Shown here one piece after another: positions 1-8,175 of a stretch of 64,000 nucleotides of DNA. The number at the start of each line of letters is the position of its first letter. Position 1 is the stretch's first letter. Source of the stretch: Prolixibacter bellariivorans ATCC BAA-1284 (GTDB taxonomy: Bacteria; Bacteroidota; Bacteroidia; Bacteroidales; Prolixibacteraceae); contig NZ_JHXO01000006.1 in assembly GCF_000621705.1 (NCBI RefSeq), forward strand, positions 310,001 through 374,000, in the 5' to 3' direction. The notes below the pieces were generated by a model. The model worked only from the letters and a program-made list of their open reading frames with translations. It was not told where the DNA came from and searched no databases. Position numbers and translations under genes: made by a program.

Positions 1-400
1 TGAGGGAACCGGTGACCACTGTTGTGAATACATGACCGGTGGACGAACGGTAGTACTTGGAACGACCGGACGAAACTTTGCGGCAGGAATGAGCGGCGGA
101 ATCGCTTATGTACTCGACGAAAAGGGCGATTTCGATTACTATTGCAACAAAGGACTGGTGGAACTGACGCCTGTGGAAGACCGGGCGGATATCCAGGAAC
201 TTCAGGAGATGATCAGTAATCATTTGCTGCATACCCAAAGTTCATTGGGCCAGCGAATTTTGACTAACTGGGATGAGTACCTTCCCAAATTTGTTAAGGT
301 GATCCCATTCGAATATAAGAAAGTGCTTGAAGAGCTTAAGTTGAAGGAATTGAAGATGAAACTTCAATTAACCGAAGATGATCCGGCCCGGCACGAATAA
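1..400 (+). CDS. gltB: Glutamate synthase large subunit, C-terminal end (partial)
   Basis: Only the last 132 codons are present; the gene begins upstream of the window and is open from base 2. The segment GTGDHCCEYMTGGRTVVLG followed by NFAAGMSGGIAYVLD is the end of the C-terminal beta-helix (GXGXG) domain of the large subunit of glutamate synthase. That subunit hydrolyses glutamine and passes ammonia to 2-oxoglutarate. The small subunit gene follows 51 nt downstream on the same strand, the usual gltBD arrangement. The family assignment is secure; catalytic residues lie outside the window. Confidence 0.93.
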   Translation, partial: EGTGDHCCEYMTGGRTVVLGTTGRNFAAGMSGGIAYVLDEKGDFDYYCNKGLVELTPVEDRADIQELQEMISNHLLHTQSSLGQRILTNWDEYLPKFVKVIPFEYKKVLEELKLKELKMKLQLTEDDPARHE

Positions 401-451
401 GCCGGAAGTGATTAAGTAACTCAGCACGTTTAACGAAAAAAGATCTTCATT

Positions 452-1870
452 ATGGGAAATCCAAAAGGTTTTATCGAGATACCAAAAAAAGAGAGCGGGT
501 ACCGTCCCGTCAACGAACGAATATATGATTTTGGCGAGGTTGAACAGACCCTGAATGAAAAGGACAGGAAGGATCAGGCCTCGCGGTGTATGGACTGCGG
601 CATTCCGTTTTGCCACTGGGCCTGCCCGGTAAGCAGTAAAATACCTGAATGGCAGGATGCCGTTTACCTCGGGAACTGGGAAGAAGCGTATGACATTCTT
701 TCGTCGACGAACAGCTTTCCCGAATTCACGGGTAGGGTTTGTCCGGCACCGTGCGAGAAATCGTGTGTGCTGGCCATTCACGAGGAGTCGGTCACCATCC
801 GGGAGAACGAAGCTTCGGTGGTAGAGCAGGCTTTTGGTCGCGGTTACGTAACCCCTCGCATTCCGGAAGTACGCACCGGAAAGAAAGTAGCTGTGATTGG
901 CTCCGGTCCTGCCGGAATGTCAGCAGCTGACGTATTGAATCAGGCTGGTCATACAGTAACCGTATTTGAACAGGACGATGCCATTGGTGGATTGCTTCGT
1001 TACGGTATTCCGGATTTCAAATTGAATAAGACAGTTATCGACCGTCGGTTAGATCTTTTTGTGACCGAAGGCATCGATTTCAAAACCAACACAACGGTTG
1101 GGAAAGATATAACAGCGGAGAAATTATTGAAAGATTACGATGCCGTTTGTCTGGCGGTTGGTGCCATGAAACCACGTGATTTGGTTGTGGAAGGCCGTGA
1201 TTTGGACGGCGTTCATTTTGCGATGGATTTTCTGAAGCAACAAAACAAGGTCAACCGTGGCGAAGTATTCGCTGAAGAAGAACGTATTTCCGCCAAGGAA
1301 AAGAAAGTGTTGGTCATTGGCGGTGGTGATACTGGTTCCGACTGTGTGGGAACCTCCATCCGGCAGAAAGCTGAATCGGTTCTTCAGATTGAAATACTAC
1401 CCAAACCACCGGAGACAAGAGTGGATAATAATCCCTGGCCTTACTGGCCGAATACGCTTCGTACATCGAGTTCACACCAGGAGGGTTGCGAGCGCCGCTG
1501 GTCACTGGCTACCAAACGGGTAGTTGGAAAAGAAGGTAAGATTACCGGAGTAGAAGTTGTTGAGGTTATTTGGGAAAAGATTGATGGTCGTTTCCAGATG
1601 AAGGAGATTCCGGGTACGGAAGAATTGATTGAAGCCGATTTGGTTTTGCTTTCGATGGGATTTGTATCACCGGTTCACGAAGGTTTACTCGATGGTTTAG
1701 GCGTAGAGTATGACGAACGTGGTAACGTAAAAGCGGTGACCAACACGACAACCGTTGATAAGGTATTTGCTGCAGGAGATGTGGCGCGCGGAGCGAGCCT
1801 GGTTGTTCATGCCATTCGTTCAGGCCGCGATGCCGCTGAGAAAATTCACGAATACCTGATGCAGGATTAA
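452..1870 (+). CDS. gltD: Glutamate synthase small subunit (NAD(P)H, FAD, Fe-S)
   Basis: 472 residues, the normal length. Two cysteine clusters near the N-terminus, C46/C49/C54/C58 and C97/C101/C105, fit the ferredoxin-like [4Fe-4S] domain. GSGPAG at 150-155 is the FAD dinucleotide fold, and GGGDTGSDC near 286 is the NAD(P)H fold. The protein oxidises NAD(P)H and feeds electrons through FAD and Fe-S centres to GltB for glutamate formation. RTSSSHQEGCERRW is a family-typical stretch. It follows gltB by 51 nt and ends before a strong terminator. Cofactor preference (NADH or NADPH) cannot be read from the sequence. Confidence 0.96.
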   Translation: MGNPKGFIEIPKKESGYRPVNERIYDFGEVEQTLNEKDRKDQASRCMDCGIPFCHWACPVSSKIPEWQDAVYLGNWEEAYDILSSTNSFPEFTGRVCPAPCEKSCVLAIHEESVTIRENEASVVEQAFGRGYVTPRIPEVRTGKKVAVIGSGPAGMSAADVLNQAGHTVTVFEQDDAIGGLLRYGIPDFKLNKTVIDRRLDLFVTEGIDFKTNTTVGKDITAEKLLKDYDAVCLAVGAMKPRDLVVEGRDLDGVHFAMDFLKQQNKVNRGEVFAEEERISAKEKKVLVIGGGDTGSDCVGTSIRQKAESVLQIEILPKPPETRVDNNPWPYWPNTLRTSSSHQEGCERRWSLATKRVVGKEGKITGVEVVEVIWEKIDGRFQMKEIPGTEELIEADLVLLSMGFVSPVHEGLLDGLGVEYDERGNVKAVTNTTTVDKVFAAGDVARGASLVVHAIRSGRDAAEKIHEYLMQD

Positions 1871-1948
1871 ATATCATAACGCAAAAAGGATATAAGTATT
1901 TTAAACGGTTTTTTGATTGACTTGTTGAATTTTGAATTAGTAAAATTG

Positions 1949-1984
1949 GAGGCTGTCTTATTCGGACAGCCTCATTTTTTTTGA
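1949..1984 (+). terminator. Intrinsic terminator of gltBD
   Basis: Perfect 9-bp stem (GAGGCTGTC 1949-1957 with GACAGCCTC 1965-1973), 7-nt loop, then a run of T. It lies 79 nt after the gltD stop on the same strand. Confidence 0.88.
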
Positions 1985-2029
1985 TAAAAACGAATGCTTC
2001 TGGCAGGCCGTCAGGACATCGTTCAAACC

Positions 2030-2241
2030 AGGTCCGTATGTTTTGAAATGATGTCTTGACATTTTTAAATAATGTCCTGATGTTTTGAAATGATGTCTTT
2101 ACATTTTAAAATAAGATCTTGATGTTTTGGACAGAATGTCTAGATGTTTTCATTTGGAGGTCTTGACGTTTTAAAATAAAGTCTTGATATTTTGAAATAA
2201 GACCTTGACAATTTTAATTTATGTCTTGATGTTTTTTGTCG
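2030..2241. repeat. Degenerate 21-nt tandem repeat array, about 10 units
   Basis: Units start at 2030, 2051, 2072, 2093, 2114, 2136, 2158, 2179, 2200 and 2221; eight are 21 nt and two are 22 nt. A by-eye consensus is ATGTCTTGATGTTTTGAAAT followed by A. Units differ at several positions, so this is not a recent slippage product, yet the spacing is kept. The unit is a multiple of three, but both strands carry in-frame stops (TGA in the forward unit, TAA in several reverse units), so it is not coding. A 21-nt step equals two helical turns, so the AT-rich parts would face the same side of the helix. Function unknown. Confidence 0.8.
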
Positions 2242-2290
2242 TGCGATTGGGAGAGGGAATGAAACACGCTTTAGCGACATTTTCGGGCAT

Positions 2291-2317
2291 AAAAAATCCC
2301 GGAAGAACTTTCCGGGA
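2291..2317 (-). terminator. Terminator of the DUF1460 gene
   Basis: Read on the minus strand, an 8-bp stem (TCCCGGAA / TTCCGGGA, plus-strand 2297-2304 and 2310-2317) with a 5-nt loop is followed by six T. It lies 23 nt after the stop codon of the minus-strand gene ending at 2340. Confidence 0.85.
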
Positions 2318-2339
2318 CTTGTATAAAATAGAGATGTTG

Positions 2340-3233
2340 TTAATCCTTTGGTGGTAGTGGGCGGATATCCATCATTCCGGAAACATTCTTTCTGCCATTC
2401 AGGTAATCTTCCATGGTTATGTCGCCAATAATCACTTTCATGGCTTTGGAGGAAGCGTGCATCATGTGAACGCGTCCGTTTTCCTTCAGCATGATTCCCA
2501 CATGCATAATATCGATTCCTTTTATGGCTGAAGTAAGCGCGAAGATGTCGCCATCGTGAATGTCTGGTTCAGCTTCCGCAAATTTTCGCTTGCTGATATA
2601 AAAAAACGAGTTCCCGGAAATCTCTTTTTCGCGTTGAGCCATTTCCGGAATCCATTCCGGATGTTTCTTCAATTGCGGATAGTCATCCGGATGTGTGCTC
2701 ATAAAATCGAGGTCGAGCGGGAAAGGTTTTCCTCCTATCTGGTACGTCACATCCCCGACCAGGCCTTTCTTTTCGTTGTTGGAAATCCATTCGCTGAAAT
2801 AGTGCAGCCGGCTCAGATAACCGTCAAGTTTTCCGTTCCGGTACCTGATATTTTCCAGTTCGTGGGTAAACTTCCTGAATGTCGGTTTTCCACTTTTTAT
2901 GGTCCGCGCAATAGCCAGGCAATTTTCCACGTACGTGGTACAATCCAGTTCCCGGAGGTTCACTATCAAAGCTTCCGTATCGCGTTTATCCAGCGTATGC
3001 GCAACGTATGGTGTTCCCAGGAATTCTTTTCCTACCAGCACCATCATTTGTCCCATCGACGAATCCTTCTTCGGCAATAAGTCAGTGAAAATCCGGTCGA
3101 GAATAACCTTGTCCTGTGCAGAACAGATGACATCCGGACCAGGAGCAGCAGTATCCTTTGGAGAAGCGGCTTTTATAACAAACGGTAATGCCAGGATGGT
3201 TAAAAGCAGCAAGTACTTAATTGACCGTTTCAT
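2340..3233 (-). CDS. DUF1460 family exported protein (NlpC/P60-like amidase fold)
   Basis: 297 residues from the ATG that starts a clear signal peptide (MKRSIKYLLLLTILALPFVIKAA); an upstream ATG at 3275 would only add 14 residues before it. The pattern matches DUF1460: GTPYVAHTLD, then NLRELDCTTYVEN with candidate catalytic C98, and IMHVGIM with H244 followed by HMMHAS. Members resemble cysteine amidases of the NlpC/P60 type and are thought to cut peptidoglycan peptides, probably in the periplasm. Monocistronic, with its own terminator. The family call is firm; the substrate is inference. Confidence 0.85.
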   Translation of the reverse strand: MKRSIKYLLLLTILALPFVIKAASPKDTAAPGPDVICSAQDKVILDRIFTDLLPKKDSSMGQMMVLVGKEFLGTPYVAHTLDKRDTEALIVNLRELDCTTYVENCLAIARTIKSGKPTFRKFTHELENIRYRNGKLDGYLSRLHYFSEWISNNEKKGLVGDVTYQIGGKPFPLDLDFMSTHPDDYPQLKKHPEWIPEMAQREKEISGNSFFYISKRKFAEAEPDIHDGDIFALTSAIKGIDIMHVGIMLKENGRVHMMHASSKAMKVIIGDITMEDYLNGRKNVSGMMDIRPLPPKD

Positions 3234-3360
3234 ACATTGTATTTTTAGGTGACGATTCTCAGTAAATGAAAACAATGGTTGAAGTTAATCAACCTGCCGG
3301 TGAAAACAATTGTGATTAGCTAATTAGATGACCATAATGATTATTTTTTTAGCTATCGAT

Positions 3361-3401
3361 AAAAAATAATACCATGAAAATGTTTCATATTCATGGTATT
3401 A
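3361..3401 (-). terminator. Terminator at the end of the hisHAFIE block
   Basis: A perfect 12-bp stem (plus-strand 3367-3378 with 3390-3401) encloses an 11-nt loop. On the minus strand it is followed directly by six T (plus-strand A 3361-3366). It lies 56 nt beyond the hisIE stop codon. Confidence 0.85.
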
Positions 3402-3456
3402 ACGTAAGTGTGTAATGTTTTATTTGATAAAAGTCCTGAATATACGAGTCTGGAAA

Positions 3457-4056
3457 TTACTTATGTCTGGTTTTCAGTTCACGGGCAATGTCCTCCAACC
3501 GGTATCCTTTGTAGGTTAACAGCACGATGAGGTGATACATCAGGTCTGCCGACTCGTACAGCAGGCGTTCGTCATTATTTGCCATCGCTTCGATAACGGT
3601 TTCGACCGCTTCTTCGCCTACCTTTTGTGCAATTTTAGCCGTTCCTTTCTGGAAGAGGGACGTGGTGTACGAACCTTCGGGCATTTCATCTTTTCGTTTA
3701 TCGATAAAATCCTGCAATTCTTTCAGGAACATGAAGTCATCGCTGCGGTTCACTTCGCCCCAGCAGGTGTCGGTGCCTGTGTGGCAAACCGGTCCGGCGG
3801 GATTCACCTTGATGAGCAGGGTGTCGTCGTCACAATCGGACTGGATGGAAACCACGTGCAAAAAGTTACCTGATTCTTCACCTTTGGTCCACAGCCGGTT
3901 TTTGGTGCGGCTGAAAAACGTGACTTTGTTTTCCGCAACGGTTTTATCGTAGGCTTCTTTGTTCATGAATCCCAACATCAAAACTTTGTTGGTTACATTA
4001 TCCTGAATAATGGCCGGAATCAATCCGTTTCCGGCTTTGTCAAAATCGAGTTCCAT
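3457..4056 (-). CDS. hisIE: Bifunctional phosphoribosyl-AMP cyclohydrolase / phosphoribosyl-ATP pyrophosphatase
   Basis: 199 residues, the usual size for the fused enzyme. The N-terminal HisI part (about 1-105) has SDCDDDTLL (C75 and D76/D78) and C91/C98 in VCHTGTDTCWG, which bind zinc and magnesium and support opening of the PR-AMP ring. The C-terminal HisE part (about 108-199) has the GEEAVE and ESADLMYHL helices of the pyrophosphatase fold. It therefore performs steps 2 and 3 of histidine synthesis. It is the last gene of the minus-strand hisHAFIE block, 51 nt after hisF and 56 nt before a terminator. Confidence 0.96.
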   Translation of the reverse strand: MELDFDKAGNGLIPAIIQDNVTNKVLMLGFMNKEAYDKTVAENKVTFFSRTKNRLWTKGEESGNFLHVVSIQSDCDDDTLLIKVNPAGPVCHTGTDTCWGEVNRSDDFMFLKELQDFIDKRKDEMPEGSYTTSLFQKGTAKIAQKVGEEAVETVIEAMANNDERLLYESADLMYHLIVLLTYKGYRLEDIARELKTRHK

Positions 4057-4107
4057 TCTGTTGTTCCTTATTTTCGAAGTACAATTAATTCATTTATTTT
4101 TCCGGTT

Positions 4108-4860
4108 TTACCGGACAACGATTCCTTGTTGACGCAAGTAGGCCTTTAAGTCAGGAATCGCAATTTCACGAAAGTGGAAAATACTGGCTGCCAGTCCGGC
4201 ATCGGCTTTCCCTTTGGTAAACACATCCACAAAATGCTCCATGTTTCCGGCACCTCCTGATGCAATGATCGGGATGGACAAACTTTCGGATAATTGAGCC
4301 AGTTCTTCGTTAGCAAATCCGTTTTTGGTACCGTCATGGTTCATCGATGTGAAAAGAATCTCACCGGCACCCCGGCTTTCCGCTTCTTTGGCCCAGCTAA
4401 AAAGTTCTTTGTCAGTCTCAATCCGGCCGCCGTTGACTGTCACCGCCCAATGGTCCGGTGTTTTGCGTGCATCGATTGCTACTACAACAAACTGGTTACC
4501 AAAATTCTTTGCTAAATCATCAATTAATGACGGATTCCGAACCGCGGACGAATTGATGGAAATCTTATCGGCACCGGCTGCCAGTAATTTATCAGCATCT
4601 TCCAGTTCGCTGATGCCACCGCCGACCGTGAAGGGAATATTAATCTCGCGGGCAATCCGTTTGACCAGGTCGACAAAGGTCTTTCGGCCTTCGTGCGTGG
4701 CGGTGATGTCCAGAAAAACCAGTTCGTCGGCTCCCTGTTCGGCGTACAATGCGCCGAGTTCAACCGGGTCACCTACGTTTTGGATGTTGACAAAGTTGAC
4801 GCCTTTAACGGTTTGTCCGTCTTTGATATCGAGGCAGGGTATGATTCGTTTTGCAAGCAT
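4108..4860 (-). CDS. hisF: Imidazole glycerol phosphate synthase, cyclase subunit
   Basis: 250 residues, a full (beta/alpha)8 barrel. The catalytic aspartates are visible: D11 in PCLDIKDG and D129 in VVAIDARK. Phosphate-binding glycines lie in FTVGGGI and IIASGGAGN. With HisH it turns PRFAR plus ammonia into imidazole glycerol phosphate and AICAR. It starts 3 nt after the hisA stop, so the two are probably translationally coupled. The long plus-strand ORF opposite it is a shadow. Confidence 0.97.
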   Translation of the reverse strand: MLAKRIIPCLDIKDGQTVKGVNFVNIQNVGDPVELGALYAEQGADELVFLDITATHEGRKTFVDLVKRIAREINIPFTVGGGISELEDADKLLAAGADKISINSSAVRNPSLIDDLAKNFGNQFVVVAIDARKTPDHWAVTVNGGRIETDKELFSWAKEAESRGAGEILFTSMNHDGTKNGFANEELAQLSESLSIPIIASGGAGNMEHFVDVFTKGKADAGLAASIFHFREIAIPDLKAYLRQQGIVVR

Positions 4861-4863
4861 GCA

Positions 4864-5595
4864 TTAGCTGTTTTTGGCGTAATAACGCCCGATTTCCTCC
4901 AGGGAAATCCGGTTTTCATAAATGGCTTTTCCGGTGATGACGGCCGGAATATTTGCTGCATCCAGGTCAAGAATGTCCTGCATGGAGCTGATACCGCCAC
5001 TGGCAATTAAATACAATTCCGGCAATTGGCGGAGAATGTCGCGATACAATTCAGTGGCTGGTCCCGATAGCATGCCATCCCGACTAATGTCTGTACTGAT
5101 GACCTGCGTGATTCCTTCTTCCTGCCAAAGGGAAATAAATTCAATAATGTCGGCATCGGTGGTTTCCTGCCAGCCCGAAACGGCAATTTTCCGGTTGTGC
5201 GCATCGGCACCCAGAATAATACGTTTGCTGCCGTATTTTTTTAACCACGATTGAAATATGTCGGGCGATTTAACGGCAATACTTCCACCGGTTACCATCG
5301 CGGCTCCTGATTCAAACGCAATGCGTAAGTCTTCATCCGATTTAAGTCCGCCGCCGAAGTCAATTGTCAACGATGTGTTGGTCGAAATGCTTTCCAGTAT
5401 TTTGTGATTGACAATATGGCTGGCTTTGGCTCCATCCAAATCAACCAAATGAAGTCGTCTCAATCCGGCATCTTCAAACGAACGAGCCACTTCCAGCGGA
5501 TTTTCGTTGTAAACCTTCTTCTGCGTATAGTCGCCCTGGTTTAGGCGGACACATTTCCCATCGATAATATCGATTGCCGGAATAATTTCAATCAT
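4864..5595 (-). CDS. hisA: ProFAR isomerase (phosphoribosylformimino-AICAR-P isomerase)
   Basis: 243 residues, barrel fold related to HisF. It shows [15 protein letters not shown] at the N-terminus with D9, [11 protein letters not shown] in the middle, and [12 protein letters not shown] near the C-terminus for phosphate binding. It carries out the Amadori rearrangement of ProFAR to PRFAR. The position between hisH and hisF supports HisA rather than a paralogue. ATG start; 12 nt separate it from hisH. Confidence 0.97.
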   Translation of the reverse strand: MIEIIPAIDIIDGKCVRLNQGDYTQKKVYNENPLEVARSFEDAGLRRLHLVDLDGAKASHIVNHKILESISTNTSLTIDFGGGLKSDEDLRIAFESGAAMVTGGSIAVKSPDIFQSWLKKYGSKRIILGADAHNRKIAVSGWQETTDADIIEFISLWQEEGITQVISTDISRDGMLSGPATELYRDILRQLPELYLIASGGISSMQDILDLDAANIPAVITGKAIYENRISLEEIGRYYAKNS

Positions 5596-5607
5596 GGTAA
5601 TATCTCT

Positions 5608-6216
5608 TTAGCGGGCTTTGAGGTTGATAAAGTTTTCCAGAATTCGTGCACCAATCGGTCCGCTTTTTTCAGGGTGGAACTGCGTTGCATAAAAATTATC
5701 GCGTTGCAAAGCGGCACTGAACGGCGTAATGTAATTACAAACAGCAGCAGTGTCGTCGCCGGCAGCAGCATAATACGAATGGACAAAGTAGACATATTGA
5801 TTCTCCAGCGAAGCATCGAACAAATCACTTTTCAGGTTGCTGATGCTGTTCCATCCCATGTGTGGCACTTTGGTGATATTTTCCTGTCCCGGTTCCGGAA
5901 CAAACTTTTTCACCTTTTCGGGAAAAATACCCAGGCAATCCACATCACCTTCCTCGCTGTGCGAGCACATAAGCTGCAGTCCGAGACAAACACCAAGGAC
6001 CGGTTGTTTTAGGCTGGTAATGAGTGTGTCCAGCTTGTGCTCCCGCAAATAGGCCATGGTGGTGGATGCCTCACCTACACCGGGGAAAATAACCCGGTCG
6101 GCTCTGCGAATAAAATCCGGATCGGCCGTGATGGTGGCATTTACGCCCAGTCTTTTCAGCGCCAGCTCAACCGACATGATGTTTCCGGCATTGTATTTTA
6201 TAATGGCTACTTCCAT
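5608..6216 (-). CDS. hisH: Imidazole glycerol phosphate synthase, glutamine amidotransferase subunit
   Basis: 202 residues, class I glutamine amidotransferase. The triad is complete: C77 in GVCLGLQL, H181 and E183 in FHPEKSG; the glycine-rich FPGVGE comes earlier. It releases ammonia from glutamine for HisF. It is the first his gene of this block and starts 15 nt after a TlpA-type gene, suggesting one transcript with purU and tlpA. Confidence 0.97.
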   Translation of the reverse strand: MEVAIIKYNAGNIMSVELALKRLGVNATITADPDFIRRADRVIFPGVGEASTTMAYLREHKLDTLITSLKQPVLGVCLGLQLMCSHSEEGDVDCLGIFPEKVKKFVPEPGQENITKVPHMGWNSISNLKSDLFDASLENQYVYFVHSYYAAAGDDTAAVCNYITPFSAALQRDNFYATQFHPEKSGPIGARILENFINLKAR

Positions 6217-6231
6217 TCAGTATTTGTGCAT

Positions 6232-6798
6232 TTATTTTTCGAGTAACGAATCGATTACATCTTTCATTTGGTTGAACTCGTCCATCTTAAAGAGGCGCGT
6301 CATGAAAGCGATTTTGCCATCTTTCCCTATAATGACATTACGGGTAACGCCAGCATCTTTATTCGCGAAGAGTCCAAAAATATCAGCTCCGGGGTCCAGG
6401 CCCAGCGGATAGGTGATTTTCATTGCGGAAGCATAGCGTTTTACTATGTCAACCGGTTCATCCCGGTCGACTCCGATGAGGATGAAGTCAGGATTATCTT
6501 TGTGCTTTGCCCATATTTCTTGTTCAATGTGTGGCATCTCGCGACGACAAACTCCGCACCAGCTTGCCGTAAACTGGAGCATGACCACTTTACCTTTCCA
6601 GTCTTTACTGGAAACCCTGGTGCCATCGGTTAGTGTCATCGAGAATTCAGGAACATCATCGCCCGGTCCCAGAATGTAGCCATAACTGGCTGGTATCTTC
6701 TGTTTTCGGGTTCGGTTAGTTGCAGATTGTGCTTTTACAGTGATTGTAAGTAAGAGCACGATAACTGTTAATCGGATTACGTTGGAATAGTGTTGCAT
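6232..6798 (-). CDS. TlpA-type thioredoxin-fold protein, exported
   Basis: 188 residues with an N-terminal hydrophobic segment (about 7-22) that should act as a signal peptide or anchor, then a TlpA/AhpC-TSA domain. The redox motif is WCGVC (C81, C84) in FTASWCGVCRREMPH; a later VTRNVIIGKDG stretch carries the region of the usual cis-proline loop, though Val-Thr stands where Pro is common. Probable periplasmic thiol reductase or oxidant-response protein. It lies 14 nt after purU and 15 nt before hisH, an unexpected place for an envelope redox protein. No specific partner can be named. Confidence 0.85.
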   Translation of the reverse strand: MQHYSNVIRLTVIVLLLTITVKAQSATNRTRKQKIPASYGYILGPGDDVPEFSMTLTDGTRVSSKDWKGKVVMLQFTASWCGVCRREMPHIEQEIWAKHKDNPDFILIGVDRDEPVDIVKRYASAMKITYPLGLDPGADIFGLFANKDAGVTRNVIIGKDGKIAFMTRLFKMDEFNQMKDVIDSLLEK

Positions 6799-6812
6799 GA
6801 CGGGAGGAATTT

Positions 6813-7697
6813 TTAATTGAAAACAACAGTTCTGTTATTGTATACAAGAATCTTTCGTTCGAGGTGTTTGTAAACAGCTTCACTGAGAATAATTTTCTCT
6901 AGATCGCGTCCTTTTCTCATTAAGCTGCTAACCGTATCGATGTGGGAAATCCGGGCCACATCCTGGGCAATGATTGGACCGGCATCCAGCTCCGGGGTTA
7001 CGTAATGGCTGGTTGCTCCGATAATCTTTACACCGCGGGCATGAGCAGCATGATACGGCTTGGCACCGGCAAATGCCGGAAGAAATGAATGGTGAATGTT
7101 GATAATTTTGTTGGGGTAGTGTTTGACAAAATCATCAGACAAAACCTGCATGTACCGGGCAAGAACCACAAAGTCTATTTTGTAATCCTTCAGCAACTGT
7201 AATTCCTTTTGTTCTTGCTCTGCTTTATTTTCTTTGGTAATCGGAACGTGCTCAAAATCAATTCCGAACTGCTGGGCAACGGGAGCCAGTTTCTCATGGT
7301 TACTGATGATTAGTGGAATCTCGACATCCCATTCACCAGCCGTGTAACGGGCAAGGATGTCAAAAAGACAATGGGAAAGTTTGGACACAAAAACGGCCAT
7401 TCGCGGCGGTTTGTCCGAAAAGTGAAGCCAAAAAGTAATGTGAAAGCGACTGGCAACCAACGTCTCGAAATATTCGGCAATCTTTTCGCGGGGAATAGCA
7501 AAGACATCAAGTTCCCATTCGACGCGCATGTAGAATAATTTCTCCTCTCGGTCGACATGCTGATCGAGATAAATAATGTTACCCTTGTTCCGGTTTAGGA
7601 ATTCGGTAACAGCTGCCAGGATGCCTTGCTGGTCGGGGCAATGAATCAGAAGGATAGCCGTATTCTTTTCGATGTGTACTGATTTGATACTTTCCAC
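6813..7697 (-). CDS. purU: Formyltetrahydrofolate deformylase
   Basis: 294 residues. The N-terminal ACT domain (about 12-92) begins LLIHCPDQQGILAAVTEFL. The C-terminal formyltransferase fold has NIHHSFLPAF, AHARGVKIIGATSH and TPELDAGPIIAQD, with the Asn/His/Asp active-site residues of PurU. It hydrolyses 10-formyl-THF to THF and formate, balancing one-carbon pools. The start is a GTG; no nearer ATG keeps the ACT domain. It opens the purU-tlpA-hisHAFIE block. The link to histidine synthesis may be AICAR, a by-product of HisF/HisH that is recycled with 10-formyl-THF (inference). Confidence 0.93.
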   Translation of the reverse strand: MESIKSVHIEKNTAILLIHCPDQQGILAAVTEFLNRNKGNIIYLDQHVDREEKLFYMRVEWELDVFAIPREKIAEYFETLVASRFHITFWLHFSDKPPRMAVFVSKLSHCLFDILARYTAGEWDVEIPLIISNHEKLAPVAQQFGIDFEHVPITKENKAEQEQKELQLLKDYKIDFVVLARYMQVLSDDFVKHYPNKIINIHHSFLPAFAGAKPYHAAHARGVKIIGATSHYVTPELDAGPIIAQDVARISHIDTVSSLMRKGRDLEKIILSEAVYKHLERKILVYNNRTVVFN

Positions 7698-8175
7698 GAA
7701 TTTTACTATTTGTTTTTGTGCCTATTAAAGTAAAGAAAACTCTTGTTCGAAAGAAAATTTTAAGAGTTTTACCTCTCAAATTTAACCCCAATTTAAGACT
7801 AATAGGGCACAATAAAAGGCTTCCTGTTTTTCAGGAAGCTCTTCTAAATGGTGGATAAGGAAATATAAATGCGAATCTGAGTGTTAGTATCAAAAACAAC
7901 CAACAAGTGAGGTGGTGTAAAACCTTTTTCCATCCGGATGGTAGGACCGCCGTTTGGTGGGCGGCGACTACCATAAGTGGATGTTATTGTTACGGCCTGT
8001 GTCGATGTGTTTGTTAATTCATCGATGCCGTTATCTAAAATGGTTTTGGTTCTGATACCGAATTTCGCAATCCTTTTCCATGTGCCCAAAAGTTTTTGAC
8101 GAACGGCTGTTTTTATATGCTGAACGTTCGTTTTTTAGGGACGAACAAAAATTATGTTAATAAAAAACCTTCGTC
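7698..8175. other. 478-nt gene-free, structured region between hisB and purU
   Basis: I find no convincing gene. The best ORF (minus, 7844-8089, 81 codons) needs a TTG start and resembles nothing I know. Several inverted repeats crowd the region: a 12-bp imperfect outer repeat (7716-7727 with 7800-7812) around a 9-bp stem (7736-7744 with 7762-7770), a terminator-like hairpin (7819-7839), a GC-rich hairpin (7939-7973) and a 7-bp repeat with a T run (8099-8136). A TAAATTTG element on the minus strand (7777-7784) could be the -7 box for purU, but its upstream TTG is 25 nt away. Confidence 0.55.
7811..7839 (-). terminator. Probable terminator between hisB and the purU block
   Basis: 8-bp stem (GCTTCCTG 7819-7826 with CAGGAAGC 7832-7839) with a T5 loop on the plus strand. 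On the minus strand it is followed by C, TTTT and ATT. It could end the hisGDCB transcript 337 nt after hisB, making purU-tlpA-hisHAFIE a separate unit. Confidence 0.55.

Larger units (their letters stand above)
1871..2339. other. Gene-free region after gltD: terminator, 21-nt repeat array, second terminator
   Basis: 469 nt without a credible ORF. It holds the gltD terminator (1949-1984), ten degenerate 21/22-nt tandem repeats (2030-2241) and the terminator of the minus-strand DUF1460 gene (2291-2317). I see no tRNA, no transposase remnant and no promoter that I would defend. Confidence 0.7.

Noticed and set aside
2030-2241. Possible CRISPR array
   Set aside because: Repeats are contiguous, degenerate and have no spacers; no cas genes are present.
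2030-2241. Possible repeat-rich heptapeptide gene (21 nt = 7 codons)
   Set aside because: Both strands contain in-frame stops in several units, so no continuous ORF exists.
4325-4867. 180-codon plus-strand ORF opposite hisF
   Set aside because: Antisense shadow; hisF has intact catalytic residues and operon context.
7844-8089. 81-codon ORF on the minus strand between hisB and purU
   Set aside because: It needs a TTG start, resembles no family I know and covers sequence with hairpins that suggest RNA or spacer. I leave the stretch as non-coding.
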